From: Liolophura sinensis
Lineage: Eukaryota > Mollusca > Polyplacophora > Chitonida > Chitonidae
DNA length: 64,000 bases
Assembly (NCBI RefSeq): GCF_032854445.1
Contig: NC_088300.1
Coordinates: 80,778,101 to 80,842,100 of the forward strand
Direction: 5' to 3'
Shown here in pieces: positions 1 through 13,900 of this stretch (positions within the stretch are counted from its first letter, which is position 1; each line of letters starts with the position of its first letter). The position numbers and the translations under genes were made by a program. The notes beneath the pieces are model-generated. The model did no database searches, was not told where the DNA came from, and saw only the letters and a program-made list of their open reading frames with translations.

Positions 1-294
1 ACTGTATGTTCCGCTTAAAGCCACGAAATATCCTCACATAGGATGATGGGAATAGTGTACTTACATGGTTAGGTGTCAACAATCATAAACTGAAATCAAG
101 GACTAGCTTACTGTCTAGTTACGGTCATCATCACTGAGTTTTTGTGACTGGTTGTTGACATTAGTGTCAGTTCACCTTTCACAAACCATTTATTGCCGAA
201 GTCCGTGAAAACTGCTGATTTTATCATCTCGCTGCTTCATGCACTTCTCACAGTGATTAGGATGCTGATGTATGGACAGGAAGAGAGAAGTAAA

Positions 295-392
295 TGGGTG
301 TCCTGTGACTCTTTACAACGGGTGTCCTGTGACTCTGTACAATGGGTGTCCTGTGACTCTGTACAATTGGTGTCCTGTGACTCTGTACAATG
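295..392. repeat. 24-bp minisatellite, 4 copies
   Basis: Units of TGGGTGTCCTGTGACTCTGT then ACAA. Spurious reading frames in this stretch come from the repeat. Confidence 0.9.
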
Positions 393-603
393 AGTATGAC
401 ATTAACCTTTCGTGTACAGGACTATTCTACAAAGACATGTCTTGTAGGCAGTTCCCTGGAAAGTTAATGGCTTGAACCACACGAGGCGCTGAGATACTGT
501 TCAGCTGTATGGCTTGGGGTAAAAGACTATTGGCCTCTAGCGAGATAAACGCAGTCCGGTGTATAGGGGATTATTAGCAGGTCCCGTTTAAACATTTGAT
601 TAT

Positions 604-705
604 TTGATTGGTGCTTTACGCCGTACTCAAGAATATTCCACAGCATATCAGGCGCCGGGGTCAATGCGCCGTGCTAGCGTGCTGACCTCGGAGGCCACGG
701 AGGCC
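604..705 (-). mobile_element. SINE family A fragment (internally deleted)
   Basis: GATTGGTG.TTTACGCCGTAC (SINE 3' region) is joined directly to a tRNA-like head remnant (GCTAGCGTGCTGACCTCGG). The middle of the full copy at 16361-16613 is missing. It is oriented with its head at the high coordinate. Confidence 0.7.
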
Positions 706-825
706 TCAGCAGGCCTCATCACTCATCACTCAGTATATATATATCAGACAATCAGTATAGACGGTAATGTCTCAAATGGCGGATAAAACTTCCGATAAAG
801 ACCCAATGGTTGATCCCGAACTTAC

Positions 826-1487
826 GGAGCCGTAAAAGAGATATAGCGCTTTTCTTTTTTTTTAACTGTGTGTTGTTTATTTTTTCCATTTTTTCCACCT
901 TCAGAGATTTTCTTTTTTTTTAAGTTTGACCACCGCCCCCCCCCCCCCACCCCCATCCGTTGAAAAAAAGAAAAACTCTCACAATAAGAGATCGATGAGA
1001 GTTTTTCTTTATTTATTTATTTGGGGGGGGGGGAGCAGACGAACAAAAGAATACCTCCCACAAAAGGATTTCGTGCCCCGACATAATAAGCCAATCGGAT
1101 TACGTTTTGCTTCGCACTTTTGTTGAAAGACTCATGGATGTGACACTGTCAGTAGATGATTATCTCTGGTCCCGAGACAACTAAGTCGGACCACCAGTTA
1201 ATCAGACAATGACAGTGTCACATACATAAGTGTTTCAATAAAAGCACGAAGCAAAACGTAATCCGATTAGCTTATTATGTCGGGTCCGATCTCTTTTTGT
1301 AAGGGTCTTTCTATTTTTTTCTTTTTTTCACTTAAAAACAAGAAAAACGCCTGCCCGATTTCTTTCCGTGGGAGTCTTTCTTTTTTCATCTGCTCCAAAA
1401 AAAAAATAAATAAAAAAAAATCCCACACGATCTATAAAACGCACAGTTGAAAAAAAAAGAAAACCGCCATGTCCCTTTTACGGCTCC
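826..1487. mobile_element. Foldback-type element with long imperfect inverted repeats
   Basis: The ends are GGAGCCGTAAAAG (826-838) and its complement CTTTTACGGCTCC (1475-1487). The arms pair over most of the element. The inner part is strongest: 1079-1117 (GACATAATAAGCCAATCGGA and on) against 1243-1283, and GTGACACTGTCA (1140s) against TGACAGTGTCAC (about 1211-1222), leaving a loop of roughly 60 bases. It contains A/T, G (1023-1034) and C (936-948) homopolymers. There is no coding capacity, so it is probably a non-autonomous DNA transposon. Confidence 0.7.
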
Positions 1488-1906
1488 ATAGGAACTACTG
1501 ACAATATAAAGGTTACAATATGAAACCAGAAACCTTCTTCTTGAAGACATTCAACTCGCCTAAGCACGGTCTCGGTATATTTTAAAACTCAAACTATTTC
1601 CAGCAGCTACTTCAATTGATGGAGTTTTTAGCCGCCGCTAATGCTTTCTGTCTCACCACGGGGTTTTTATTTACATTGCATACCCTAAGTAGACACCAAA
1701 ATGACTCTCTTATCTTAGTTTATATATGATCACATCTTAAAAGCAATGGTTTTTCAATATGTCATAAATTATAGGCGTTACTCTTTTTCACGGAGGCGTC
1801 GCGTGTGCCTCTCACAGGAAATTGCGCATTAATATTAGCTGGCGATCTAGACAAGTAAAGTGGCCGTTGTGGCAGAGAGTTTATACGAGCTACTCAGAAT
1901 ACAGAC
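1488..1906. other. ACCS intron, nothing recognised
   Basis: AT-rich unique sequence. I searched the minus strand for the next ACCS block (the NP.NPLG motif) and did not find it. Confidence 0.5.
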
Positions 1907-1984
1907 CTCTTTTGTGGCCCGATCATAGGCGGCCTTCAGCTTGCCGGCTGTGAGATGGAATGGCGCCGTGTCTCCGGGCTGCAG
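1907..1984 (-). CDS. Accs: ACCS-like exon 8 (last visible exon)
   Basis: It encodes LQPGDTAPFHLTAGKLKAAY and then DRATKE, matching 'D..PF.LT...LE.A...A' of ACCS proteins. Two acceptors lie six bases apart (TTGCAG|CTGCAG|CCC), both in phase 0. Spacing to human ACCS favours the upstream one. The donor as drawn, AAAGAG|GTCTGT, is a weak consensus; a second GT (CTGA|GTAGCT) 13 bases further on cannot be excluded. The following exon was not found in the remaining 1.9 kb and must lie outside the window. Confidence 0.8.
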
Positions 1985-4903
1985 CTGCAACATGAGATAA
2001 AGAGTTCATCTAGACACACAGGCAAGCCGATCAGCTGCACACTTATCTGTAGATCTCGTGAATATAATAGGATTTAATTTTTGTGTCAACCGGCATCAAG
2101 CTTTGGCCTCTTCTTTCATTGGACCGTTGTGCCATACGTGAAATATTCTTAAACCACCGTAAAACACCATCCAACTTGACACATGCAGGACATCAACATT
2201 ATTTACTTCACGCGTGACCTTCCCAGTTATTGAACATCTGTGGCACACACAGAACATCACCATTACTAAGTTCACGGGTGACCTTCCCAGTAATTGAACA
2301 TCTGTGGCACACACAGGGCATCAACATCACTTAGTTCTCGCGTGACCTTCCCAGTAATTGAACATCTGTGGCACACACAGAACATCACCATTACTAAGTT
2401 CACGGGTGACCTTCCCAGTAATTGAACATCTGTGGCACACACAGGGCATCAACATCACTTAGTTCTCGCGTGACCTTCCCAGTAATTGAACATCTGTGGC
2501 ACACACAGAACATCACCATTACTAAGTTCACGGGTGACCTTCCCAGTAATTGAACATCTGTGGCACACACAGAACATCACCATTACTAAGTTCACGGGTG
2601 ACCTTCCCAGTAATTGAACATCTGTGGCACACACAGAACATCACCATTACTAAGTTCACGGGTGACCTTCCCAGTAATTGAACATCTGTGGCACACACAG
2701 AACATCACCATTACTAAGTTCACGGGTGACCTTCCCAGTAATTGAGCATCTGTGGCACACACAGGGCATCAACATCAATTAGTTCTCGCGCGACCTTCCC
2801 AGTAATTGAACATCTGTGGCACACACAGAACATCACCATTACTAAGTTCACGGGTGACCTTCCCAGTAATTGAACATCTGTGGCACACACAGAACATCAC
2901 CATTACTAAGTTCACGGGTGACCTTCCCAGTAATTGAACATCTGTGGCACACACAGAACATCACCATTACTAAGTTCACGGGTGACCTTCCCAGTAATTG
3001 AACATCTGTGGCACACACAGAACATCACCATTACTAAGTTCACGGGTGACCTTCCCAGTAATTGAGCATCTGTGGCACACACAAGGCATCAACATCACTT
3101 AGTTCTCGCGCGACCTGCCCAGTAATTGAACATCTGGTGCAGGACATCGACATTAATATAGACTGATAGAATGTTGTTAGAGGGTTGAAGGTGACGAGTA
3201 GTCTCACCTGGCTGGTCAGTGGCACCTTGTAGATCTGGACCCCACCCCTTTCCCCCAGGTTGTTACTGATGCGAGGGTAATACGGAACTGGGCTGAGGAA
3301 GTAATCTGAAACCAAAACAAGATATTAGATAACGAGGGTAATAATATATGCCACATTCCAAACAATTACTGAATTTGCCAACAAGCTTCATGCGCATCTA
3401 TTTTTTTTAACAATGAGCCATAGAGATGCATATGCTATTTCTAGTGTTAAACTCCCAAGACCAGTTACCATGGTAAAAATTTTATTATGACATTTTTTTG
3501 GTATTAGAATACTCACCTAATGTGCAATACCAGTATAAAACGAAAGCTTATTAAAATACAATCAGCTATCAGAAGTTTTTGAAACATTTGGCAGGTTCAT
3601 ATTAAGTAAGCGGTTTTATTCGCCTGTTTAGTGGACACAAATATCAGTTCGTCAAAAAGAAGAATGACGGGATCTGATATAATACTGAGGCTTGGAGTTT
3701 AGAAACAATTAGCAGGGTGAATGATGAACTGAACAAAACTAGTGATGCTATTCTGACTGCACAAAATAAAGTCTGACTGATGTAACACCGATCAAAACCA
3801 ATTCTGACTAATGTAACAGGAAAAACCAATTCCGACTAATGTAACACTCGACAAAACCAATTCTGACTAATGTAACACTGAACAAAACCAATTCTGACTA
3901 ATGTAACACTGAACAAAAACAGTTCTGACTAATGTAATAGAAAAAAACAATTCTGACTAATGTAACACTCGACAAAACTAATAATGACTAATGTAACAGG
4001 AAAATACCAGTTTTGACTAATGTAACACTGAACAAAACCAGTTCTGACTAATGTTACAGGAAAAAAAACAGTTCTGACTAATGTAACAGAAAAAAACAAT
4101 ACTGACTAATGTAACACTGAACAAAACCAGTGTTACTATAATGTTAATAAAAGTTCCCTCAGTGTCCCCCATTACTTTATCACTGGAAATCCCGTGCCTT
4201 CTCCAGCTGGAATGTCACTCCAGTGTGACAAGTATGTGTGGGTCTTTACAGCTTTTCCAGTCCGATTTCGCCAAATTTTTTCCGCTTTAAAGAAAGAGAG
4301 CGGCCAGAACGGATGTACAACCTTCGTCCAACAGTACGTATCATGTTGATGTCAGGCCTTAATCCATCCTAGATGCTTCAGTCTAAATCGTCAGTGTGTA
4401 GGTCAGGAGCATAAGTGTTACTCAAGTCCGCAATCACTCATCCCTTGACAAGGTTTGGAACTTTCGTAACCCAGATAACATCTGTCTGATTCAACGCACT
4501 GATAATTTCCAGAGTAAGAAGCTATTTAATACTGTTCTCTGGCTAAGTGAGGACGCTTTAGGTTGACGTTTGAGTGACTCTTTCTTTCCAAATTTCGGAG
4601 GTATTTCCGGAATTATTTCAGGTCAATGGTTTTCTTTAAAAGCTTCTCTACCAGATTCTGGTCAAGAAAATGCTAGACGTCTTTAATTATCATGTCAGTT
4701 CTGTTTGAGTCAAACTGAAAAACAGCACTCCCAGAACTATTTGTTTTAACTTTCCCCAACGGTGGCTTAAGTTGGGCGGAATATGTTTCATACCAAAACA
4801 AACACTGCATCAGTAGATGGTTTTCGCCCAGCGATTGACATAATTTGGGGTAGTTGGTGACAGGAAAGACAATGAAAAGATATACTGTCATCAACTGTAG
4901 ATT

Positions 4904-4986
<83 letters not shown>

Positions 4987-7900
4987 TTTTACTTGATTGG
5001 TGTTTTACGCCGTACTCAAGAATATTTCACTTATACGACTTCGGCCAACATTATGGTGGGTGGAAACAGGGCACAGCCCGGGGGGAAACCCACGACCATC
5101 CGCAGGTTGCTGTAGATTTTAACATTTATTTTAAAATACATTAAGCGACTACATAGTGGCCAGGCGAAAAGGCACATAAAGTTGTGTATCACGGGCAATG
5201 GTAACATTTGGTAACTCACACGCTATTATTGTTTGCTTTAACTAAACCCATCATTGATTACAGTTCTGGTGCTGTGGCGGTATTAGTGAATTCCAGTAAT
5301 TGTACACTGGAAGGTCAGCTTCAGACATACAAGTGTAGGGTCGATCTAATCAGACCTGGATTAGAGTTGCCCTGTATCACAAGACGATACCGTTCTAAAA
5401 ATGGTGGTGAAATGACAGAGATAATATAGAAAGCGTGGTTCAAAAGAACGTAAACAATGAGAAAGTCGATGCCATTCGAAGCGCCAGACAAAACTATTTT
5501 CATTTAGTGTGCAAATCTTTTCCATGCTATAAAAACATTTAAAATAAGAAGAAATATGTTGACCCTTTTTTCTGATTACACCTAAATGATGGGAGGTCAC
5601 ATTATTTTCATTGGGAGGTCAATGGAACATTTTCAAAGTAGTTAATTTTTGTGAAATTATCTTTGACGAATTCCCTTAACATCATCATAAAGAGTTTTCA
5701 TGGATTTTTATTATTTTTTATTTCTTTATTGCATTCATAAAAGCAATGTGAAAATCCGTTCGATAATATGTTCTCAAAACCTTACCTCAGATAGTAATTA
5801 TTTTTTTGTCATTTCTGTTTTAGAAGAAATGTAAAAAAAAAAATAATTTATAGTACTTCTGGGCGCAGTTCTCTATTGCCTTTCATCTGAGGCATGTGTT
5901 GATTTTTTACTTTGTGTACACTTTAAATGCAAAGTACTAATAATAGAACATTTGCATATTATGTACTGAACTGAGAAATGTAACGTGAAAGCAACCGGGT
6001 CTACCTTTTTCTGCATGGCTGTCAGCACCTATCCACTCAACCCCATTAACTTATGACCTTGCTCATAGCTTGAAATCTATATGTGACAATCAGCATTTGT
6101 CTGTAATTACAGTGTAAGGTTGTCCAGGCATAAATTCAGGCTCTGGAGATACGACACGTTCCCGCTCCATAGGCGGTAGTGTAAAACTTTACTACACACA
6201 CTTTGAGTTACTTTAGCTATAAAAAACTATAAAAAAAAATTATCAGAGAGGTGCTGAAATTCACCAAAGTGATACGAATTACACCAGATTATTGACTCTC
6301 GTTAGCCTCGTATCAATGACATAAGCCAGCGGCTGACCCAGCAATGCAAGAGGAGTACCTCTATTGAGATAACACGAGACTAAATTAGCTGTCAGTCACG
6401 TAAGTAACGTGATAAAGCGTGATCTGCCACGGTCCGCCCTAATTCGCTACTCCCCGTATCTCTGTCTTAGAATTTGTGTACACCATCAAAATTCTTTTCG
6501 AACAAAAATTTAACAAATTCGAAATCAGACAGATGTGAAGGTATCAAATGAAATACTTGTGTGTAACAAATTATTCCTGTTATGGATAGGCAAACTGTTG
6601 TTGATGTTGGATATTCAGTCAAAGACACTAAATACTCTCTAAAGATACATGTGTACAAAAATAAACAAGGTGTGTAGCACAGGCAAACATTAATAATAAC
6701 AAAGCAAATGGAATATCTCATAAATATGAAAATTTATGTTTACTTAATCGTCATGTGCCTACACTTTTAATGTGTACCTAACGGTGTACTTGTGATACAC
6801 ATCTTGTTTACATCGTTTATGTATAAAACGTACCGTAGCCATTTCATTTCTTCTTTTTTTAGCACCGGTGTTCCCTTTGCTATACTTACAAGGCACGTTT
6901 ACCATCTGATGTTTACTTTATAACAGTACAGTGTGGGCATGTATTTGTTGTCCTGTCATGGGTTGGCCACCATTACCATGTTAATGGTTTAATTCGCTGT
7001 GTCAAGGGCTTTTACATCATCGATAGAATGAAGAGGCACATCGAGATACGACTGAATTCTGGGTATTCATAAGTCAAAAACGAAGAACACAGTATTCAAA
7101 AAAAAAAACCCTGACAAAACAGTTAATTCTGATTTCAAAACTGCCATGTAACTAATTTTAGGATAGTCATACGTCATCTGGCCCAACGTCAGCGCCTCCA
7201 TGTTGAATGTCAATGCCCAGTGGCCTGACGCATGCAGTCAGCTGTTTATTAAAGCTGTCCACGCACATAACATTGGAACTAATTTCACGTGATGTAAATT
7301 AGATCTTAACTCCGTTGGACGAAAGTTAGCAACCCAGCACATTGGGCTAGTGAGACAGTTGTTTGAATAGCGTATACAGCACCGATAATATAGAAGTTAA
7401 AACCCCATATATTTGTGTTTCGTTATTCAAATAACGTCATTCTTAGAACGAATATCGTGTTGTAGCGGCAGGTTAGACATTCGGATTTGAAGAACTAACT
7501 TGTATAACGAATATCGACCCTAGTGCTAACGTCTGTCCGCTTTAGCTCTGGGGTTTTTGACGGTGAGAGAGACAGTAGGTGGATTGTATTTGTCGGATAT
7601 AGGACAAGTTCACATCGCCTTCCTGGAAATGAACACAGCTCTTCATTCCGCTGCACGTGCTGTCCATGCCACTGCTGGCATCCCAACACTAACAGCTTCC
7701 GTCTGTTCCTCAAACACTGGATCTAGACCTTACTATCTAAGTCTATATCTAAACGAAAATAAAGTCTTATTCCAAACTCTAGCGTAATCTAACAGTAACA
7801 GAAGTGCTAGTTGGCTTATCTCTTATCAGCACGGTGATACTATGTCGATCCTTTCACACCGATTCCAGCACCCGTCACTTCCAGAAGCTCATTAGCGATC

Positions 7901-10900
7901 ATAGACTACAACCAACAACATATTCCGTTTCCGGTGGAGTTTCAAAACAGTGGGTTTATGAAGCCATCAGTGGTGACTAGATGTTCACGGAGCACTAAAA
8001 AAACTTTAATTTACCCAGCGAGATAACCTGAAAGGATATCTGCCGAACTTGATACATTATGTAACTGTTCGGAGAGTCACTTCTTCTGCTCTTTGTTCAT
8101 CTAAATCACCGGGTTTTTTTTAATACATAATAAAGCATGTACGGTTCTGGCTCAATCAACTACAGTGTTCGTCAGCAGCGCGTTGGTCCATGTGTTCTAT
8201 CGTGCACACGAGTGGTCTGTAGTTTTGAAAGATAACCTATTTGCTTAGGGTTACATGAGCGCATTGATTTTCCTGATTATAAGAAGTAAATTTGTCAACT
8301 TCAACCCAGCCCCCAAAATATTTATTCCTTTGACTTTTGCGTGGTACCCAACCATACCATCACTTGCAGCTTGGAGTTTTCTCTTCAACATATCAAAAAA
8401 TCAGCCTAGCATGACCACCCTTTTTTTTTAGCTGTTGCTGCAAGTGAAGTCATAGCATTTTGTCACCCTGTTAACCCCCAGGGGGTGGATAGTAACACTG
8501 GTCCATTCGTTTTCTGTTCCGTTAAAAACAAACAAAATTCTGACAGATTTTAACTTGGTGCAAAATAAGTGCATTAAATATTTTGTATCAACAACCTAAA
8601 ATATCTGTTTGGTGGTATTATCCAATCAGTGCCTCAGAAGTTCGCAGACAATTCTAGCACTCAATTCTACCAAGATGGACTAAATTCTACCAATTGGACT
8701 AAATTCTACCCAAAATCTCATGCACCGAGTTCGAGTGGTGCTATAATCATTTAGAGCCTCTTACCGTCCCGATCACCTAGAGCGAAGCCCAGCATGTCCA
8801 GGATCCCCCCACAACCACAGGCCGTTACAGCCTCTTACCGTTCCGATCACCTAGAGCGAAGCCCAGCATGTCCAGGATCCCCCCACAACCACAGGCCGTT
8901 ACAGCCTCTTACCGTTCCGATCACCTAGAGCGAAGCCCAGCATGTCCAGGATCCCCCCACAACCACAGGCCGTTACAGCCTCTTACCGTAACGATCACCT
9001 AGAGCGAAGCCCAGCATGTCCAGGATCCCCCCACAACCACAGGCCGTTACAGCCTCTTACCGTCCCGATCACCTAGAGCGAAGCCCAGCATGTCCAGGAT
9101 CCCCCCACAACCACAGGCCGTTACAGCCTCTTACCGTAACGATCACCTAGAGCGAAGCCCAGCATGTCCAGGATCCCCCCACAACCACAGGCCGTTACAG
9201 CCTCTTACCGTCCCGATCACCTAGAGCGAAGCCCAGCATGTCCAGGATCCCCCCACAACCACAGGCCGTGATAATCTGAAGACCACAGCAACATGTGTTT
9301 TAGTTACTTCTTCGTGGATGCACACTACACAATGTGTTATTACTTTTCACGACCCGACCTGTGGGAAGACATGAGACTGCCTAAACGCACCTGCACATCG
9401 CTTGTTCTGGGCAAACTCCCACAAGCAGGAAAACCCTTAGACGATGATATCGTGAGTAGAAACGGACGAATAGTCAATTTTGTTTTATTGTAATATCTAA
9501 CCACTGTAATGAGAGTTCTAAACTATACTTTAAAATCTTTAGTAAAGTTACGTAGACCTGCCTGTACAAAATCATTTCTTTCTTGAAATGTATTTATTAA
9601 AAATGTGCTGACATTAACAGAGTTTACATCTATCCGTCTTTGTAGTAGGCGTAAAAACGCACTGCTTAAGCAGACTGTCGCCATTTTTTGTTTCAAGTAA
9701 TTGAAAAGGCCTTCTTCTCTGTTAGAGATTATTCATGCTGATAGATAAAGCGAGAGGTCAGTAGCCTACTCTAATCAGTCTGAGAGACCTTGTTATCAAC
9801 AAAACTAGACGAAATACCATCAGCTAAGCACACTCGGGTGTTTAACGTGGGAAACACCGGTAATTGACGGAAATGGCCGAAGTAATGAGCTCTCGGATTT
9901 CCAGTGTGATAAGGCATTTTGTTCATAGTCTACTGAAGAACTTTCCAACGTTACGACAATTGTTATTATCCAGAATCGATGACGTTACGTGACAAAGGCC
10001 GCCACTGAGATGTCTTATCGTTATCACTTGAAACTATTTTTTTGAGTAAAAATACTCAAAATAAATAAGTAAATTACTTACGTTCTCTGCATGAATTGGT
10101 TTGCTTGGGTGAAATTTTTCTTCAATGAATGTCTTCAGGGCGGCTCTGAAGCTGTGGACATGAAGTTTAAAAGCAAGCGGTATTTATATTCTGTGAGTTA
10201 GGAAGCGCCCTCAGTTGGAATCAGTAATCTTTCGAAAACAGAACAAAACCTGTCAGAGAAGAGACATACTTTAAAAAAAGACAAGAAAACAAAAAAAGAA
10301 ACGAACAGTGTAAGGTATTTATTGAAGTAGTCAATTAATAACTGTATCGCTTGTTTAAGAGAGGAAATATAATCTGCCGATGCTATAAATAAAGTTAATT
10401 GTAAATATTGTAAAATTTATACCAGAAAATATTGTCTTACCTGATATCTCCATAGTGAGTAAAATAATAGTTCATAAATCCTTCCGTTTGGTTGATCTCT
10501 GGTCGGGAGAGCTGAAAACAAAAAACCACATAGTGCGTTAGTGAGGAATTCACACAGCTGACGACCCACGTCACGACGTGTTAGTGAGGAATTCCCACAG
10601 GTGACGGCTCACATCACGGTGTGTTAGTGATGAAAACATACAGCTGACGGATCACATCACGATGTGTTAGTGATGAATGTACACAGCCGACGGCTCACAT
10701 CACGGCGTGTTAGTGATGTATACACACTGCTGACGGCTAACTTTACAGCGTGTTGGTGATGAATTCACACCGCTGACGACTAACATCACGGCATGTTAGT
10801 GATGAATGCACACATCACAGCGTGTTAGTGATGTATGCACAAAGCTGACGGCTCACATCACAGCGTGATAGTGAGGAATTCACACGTCTGAGGCTCACGT

Positions 10901-13900
10901 CACTGCGTGTTAGTGAGGGATTCACACAGCTAACGACTCACATCATGGCGTGTTAGTGATGAATGCACACAGCTGCCGGCTCACATCACGACGTGTTACT
11001 GATGAATGCAAACAGCTGACGGCTCACATCACAGCGTTTAGTGATGAATGCACACAGCTGACGGCTCACATCACGACGTATTAGTGAGGAATGCACACAG
11101 CTGAGGGTTCACATCACAGCGTGTTAGTGATGAATGTACCCAGCTGACGGCTCACATTACGGCGCGTTAGTGATGAATGCACACAGCTGACGGCTCATAT
11201 GTAGCCGCAATATTGCCGACATGGTATTAGATCATAATCGTTCACTGATTGCTTAATTCGTCATGAGAATGTCACGGCTTTTGGCTGTACACCGGGCGGC
11301 CATTGTTTGATAATTTATTTACCTTTTCTACAAGCAAGTCTTCACACAATTTGTTCTCTGCTGTTCCTAGGTTTACCACTCCCTGTAAAGAAACAGGAAT
11401 AAATACAGTTTAATAACTCAGTCATCAGCTGTTTATATTGTTCAGGCAGATTTACAGAACTCCGAAGCAAAGTATTGCGGTTAGTGAAAATACTGGTTAT
11501 TGAATACATGACTGAAAGGTATAGATTTTAGAACTGCAGGTGAGTAGGATTACGTATTTATGGCCACGCCTAAGCTGTTAGCTGATGAGCTGCGTTTGTT
11601 ATCAGCGCTCATCGCTGACACGTTATAGTTATAACTCCATATTAAGATAAGAGCTCGTATTCAGGTACGTAGGTATTGTCGATCATCTTAATTCATGCGG
11701 GACTGCATTAATGGTTGGCATACGTATCTAGATACGTGATATATTAAAGTCCGTATCATTCTCAGGTGCCTGTAAGTGCAGGCGTAATGCCCACCACGTG
11801 CAGATATGAATAAGTTTATTGGCTAGCTCACATATTCAGAAGTAATGTTTGAATAGGCTTATTGGTTAGCTCACATATTCAGATATACGTGTCCGTGAAT
11901 ATTGTAGACCACGTCCAGAGGTCATATTTGAATAGGCTTATTGGTTAGTTCACATATTCAGATGTACATGTCCGTGAATATTGTAGACCAAGTCCAGAGG
12001 TTATGTTTGAATGGGCTTATTGGTTAGTTCACATATTCAGATGTACCTGTCCGTGAATATTGTAGACCACGTCCAGAGGTCATATTTGAATAGGCTTATT
12101 GGTTAGTTCACATATTCAGATGTACATGTCCGTGAATATTGTAGACCAAGTCCAGAGGTCATGTTTGAATAGGCTTATTGGTTAGTTCACATATTCAGAT
12201 GTACATGTCCGTGAATATTGTAGACCACGTCCAGAGGTCATATTTGAATAGGCTTATTGGTTAGTTCACATATTCAGATGTACATGTCCGTGAATATTGT
12301 AGACCAAGTCCAGAGGTCATGTTTGAATAGGCTTATTGGTTAGTTCACATATTCAGATGTACGTGTCCGTGAATATTGTGGATCAAGTCCAGAGGTCATG
12401 TTTGAATAGGCTTATCGGTTAGTTCACATATTCAGATATACGTGTCCGTGAATATTGTAGACCACGTCCAGAGGTTATGTTTGAATAGGCTTATTGGTTA
12501 GTTCACATATTCAGATGTACCTGTCCGTGAATATTGTAGACCAAGTCCAGAGGTCATGTTTGAATAGGCTTATTGGTTAGTTCACATATTCAGATGTACA
12601 TGTCTGTGAATATTGTAGACCACGTCCAGAGGTTATGTTTGAATAGGCTTATTGGTTAGTTCACATATTCAGATGTACATGTCCGTGAATATTGTAGGCC
12701 ACGTCCAGAGGTCATGTTTGAATAGGCTTATTGATTAGTTCACATATTCAGATGTACCTGTCCGTGAATATTGTAGACCAAGTTCAGAGGTCATGTTTGA
12801 ATAGGCTTATTGGTTAGTTCACATATTCATATGTACATGTCCGTGAATATCGTAGACCACGTCCAGAGGTCATGTTTGAATAGGCTTATTGGTTAGTTCA
12901 CATATTCAGATGTACCTGTCCCTGCGTATTGTACGTCGCGTCCGAATACCAGACAGATCTAGTGGAATCAGTAGGCTATGGCTCACCATACTGGTATACA
13001 TCATTCATTGCGTCGTGAGATCTAACACATCGAGAAGAAATAAATATTCCTTCTTTTAGAAATTCATTCGCTACAGTGTTTGCTTTTTGAGAGAATCGAT
13101 TCGCTTTGTTAGTTTTACACGACATATCTTCATTAAATTTATTTTAAATATTAATTTTAGATTCAAGAAATCTTCCGTGAATGAAATCTGGCATCATGTT
13201 TATTGTTTCATATGATGTTATGCACTTGTTGCTTTTGAAATGTGAGTGAGTGAGTGAGTGCTTGGGGTTTAACGTCGTACTCAACAATTTTTCAGTCATA
13301 TGACGACGAAGGAATCATTAGGGTGCATGCACGTGTAATGTGCCTCCTTGTTGCAGGACGGATTTCCACCGCTCTTTTATTTAGTGCTGCATCACTGAGA
13401 CGACTTACCGAAGGCAAGTAAGGCGCCCCGCCCGAGCCATTATACTGATACGGGTCAACCAGTCGTTGCACTATCCCCTTTATGCTGAACACCAAGCGAG
13501 GAAGTTACAACTTCCTCTTTTAAAGTCTTAGGTGTGACTCGACCAAGGATTGATCCTGGATCTACCGGTCCCGAAGCGGACGCTCTACCAACTGTGCTAT
13601 CCGGGCCGGTTTTTTGAAATGTAAATTAAATCCACGGGTGAAAACATGTCACCCAGGCCTATGTATGTTTTACACGCTAACATTCTATACTTGGCGTCTA
13701 ATTTAAAACATTTTAAATGAAAGCTTGTTCTGAGATTAAATGATCTGGTCCAGAGATTCCTTAAATAAAAATTTGTTCTGAGATTAAGTGATCTGGTCTA
13801 GAGATTCCTTAAATGAAAAGTTTGTTCTGAGATTAAGTGATCTGGTCCAGAGATTCCTTAAATGAAAGTTTGCTCTGAGATTAAGTGATCTGGTCCAGAG

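Noticed and set aside
7495-7787. Three overlapping open frames on both strands.
   Set aside because: No recognisable family, no splice-site pattern and no codon bias visible. Chance in a GC-richer patch of intron.
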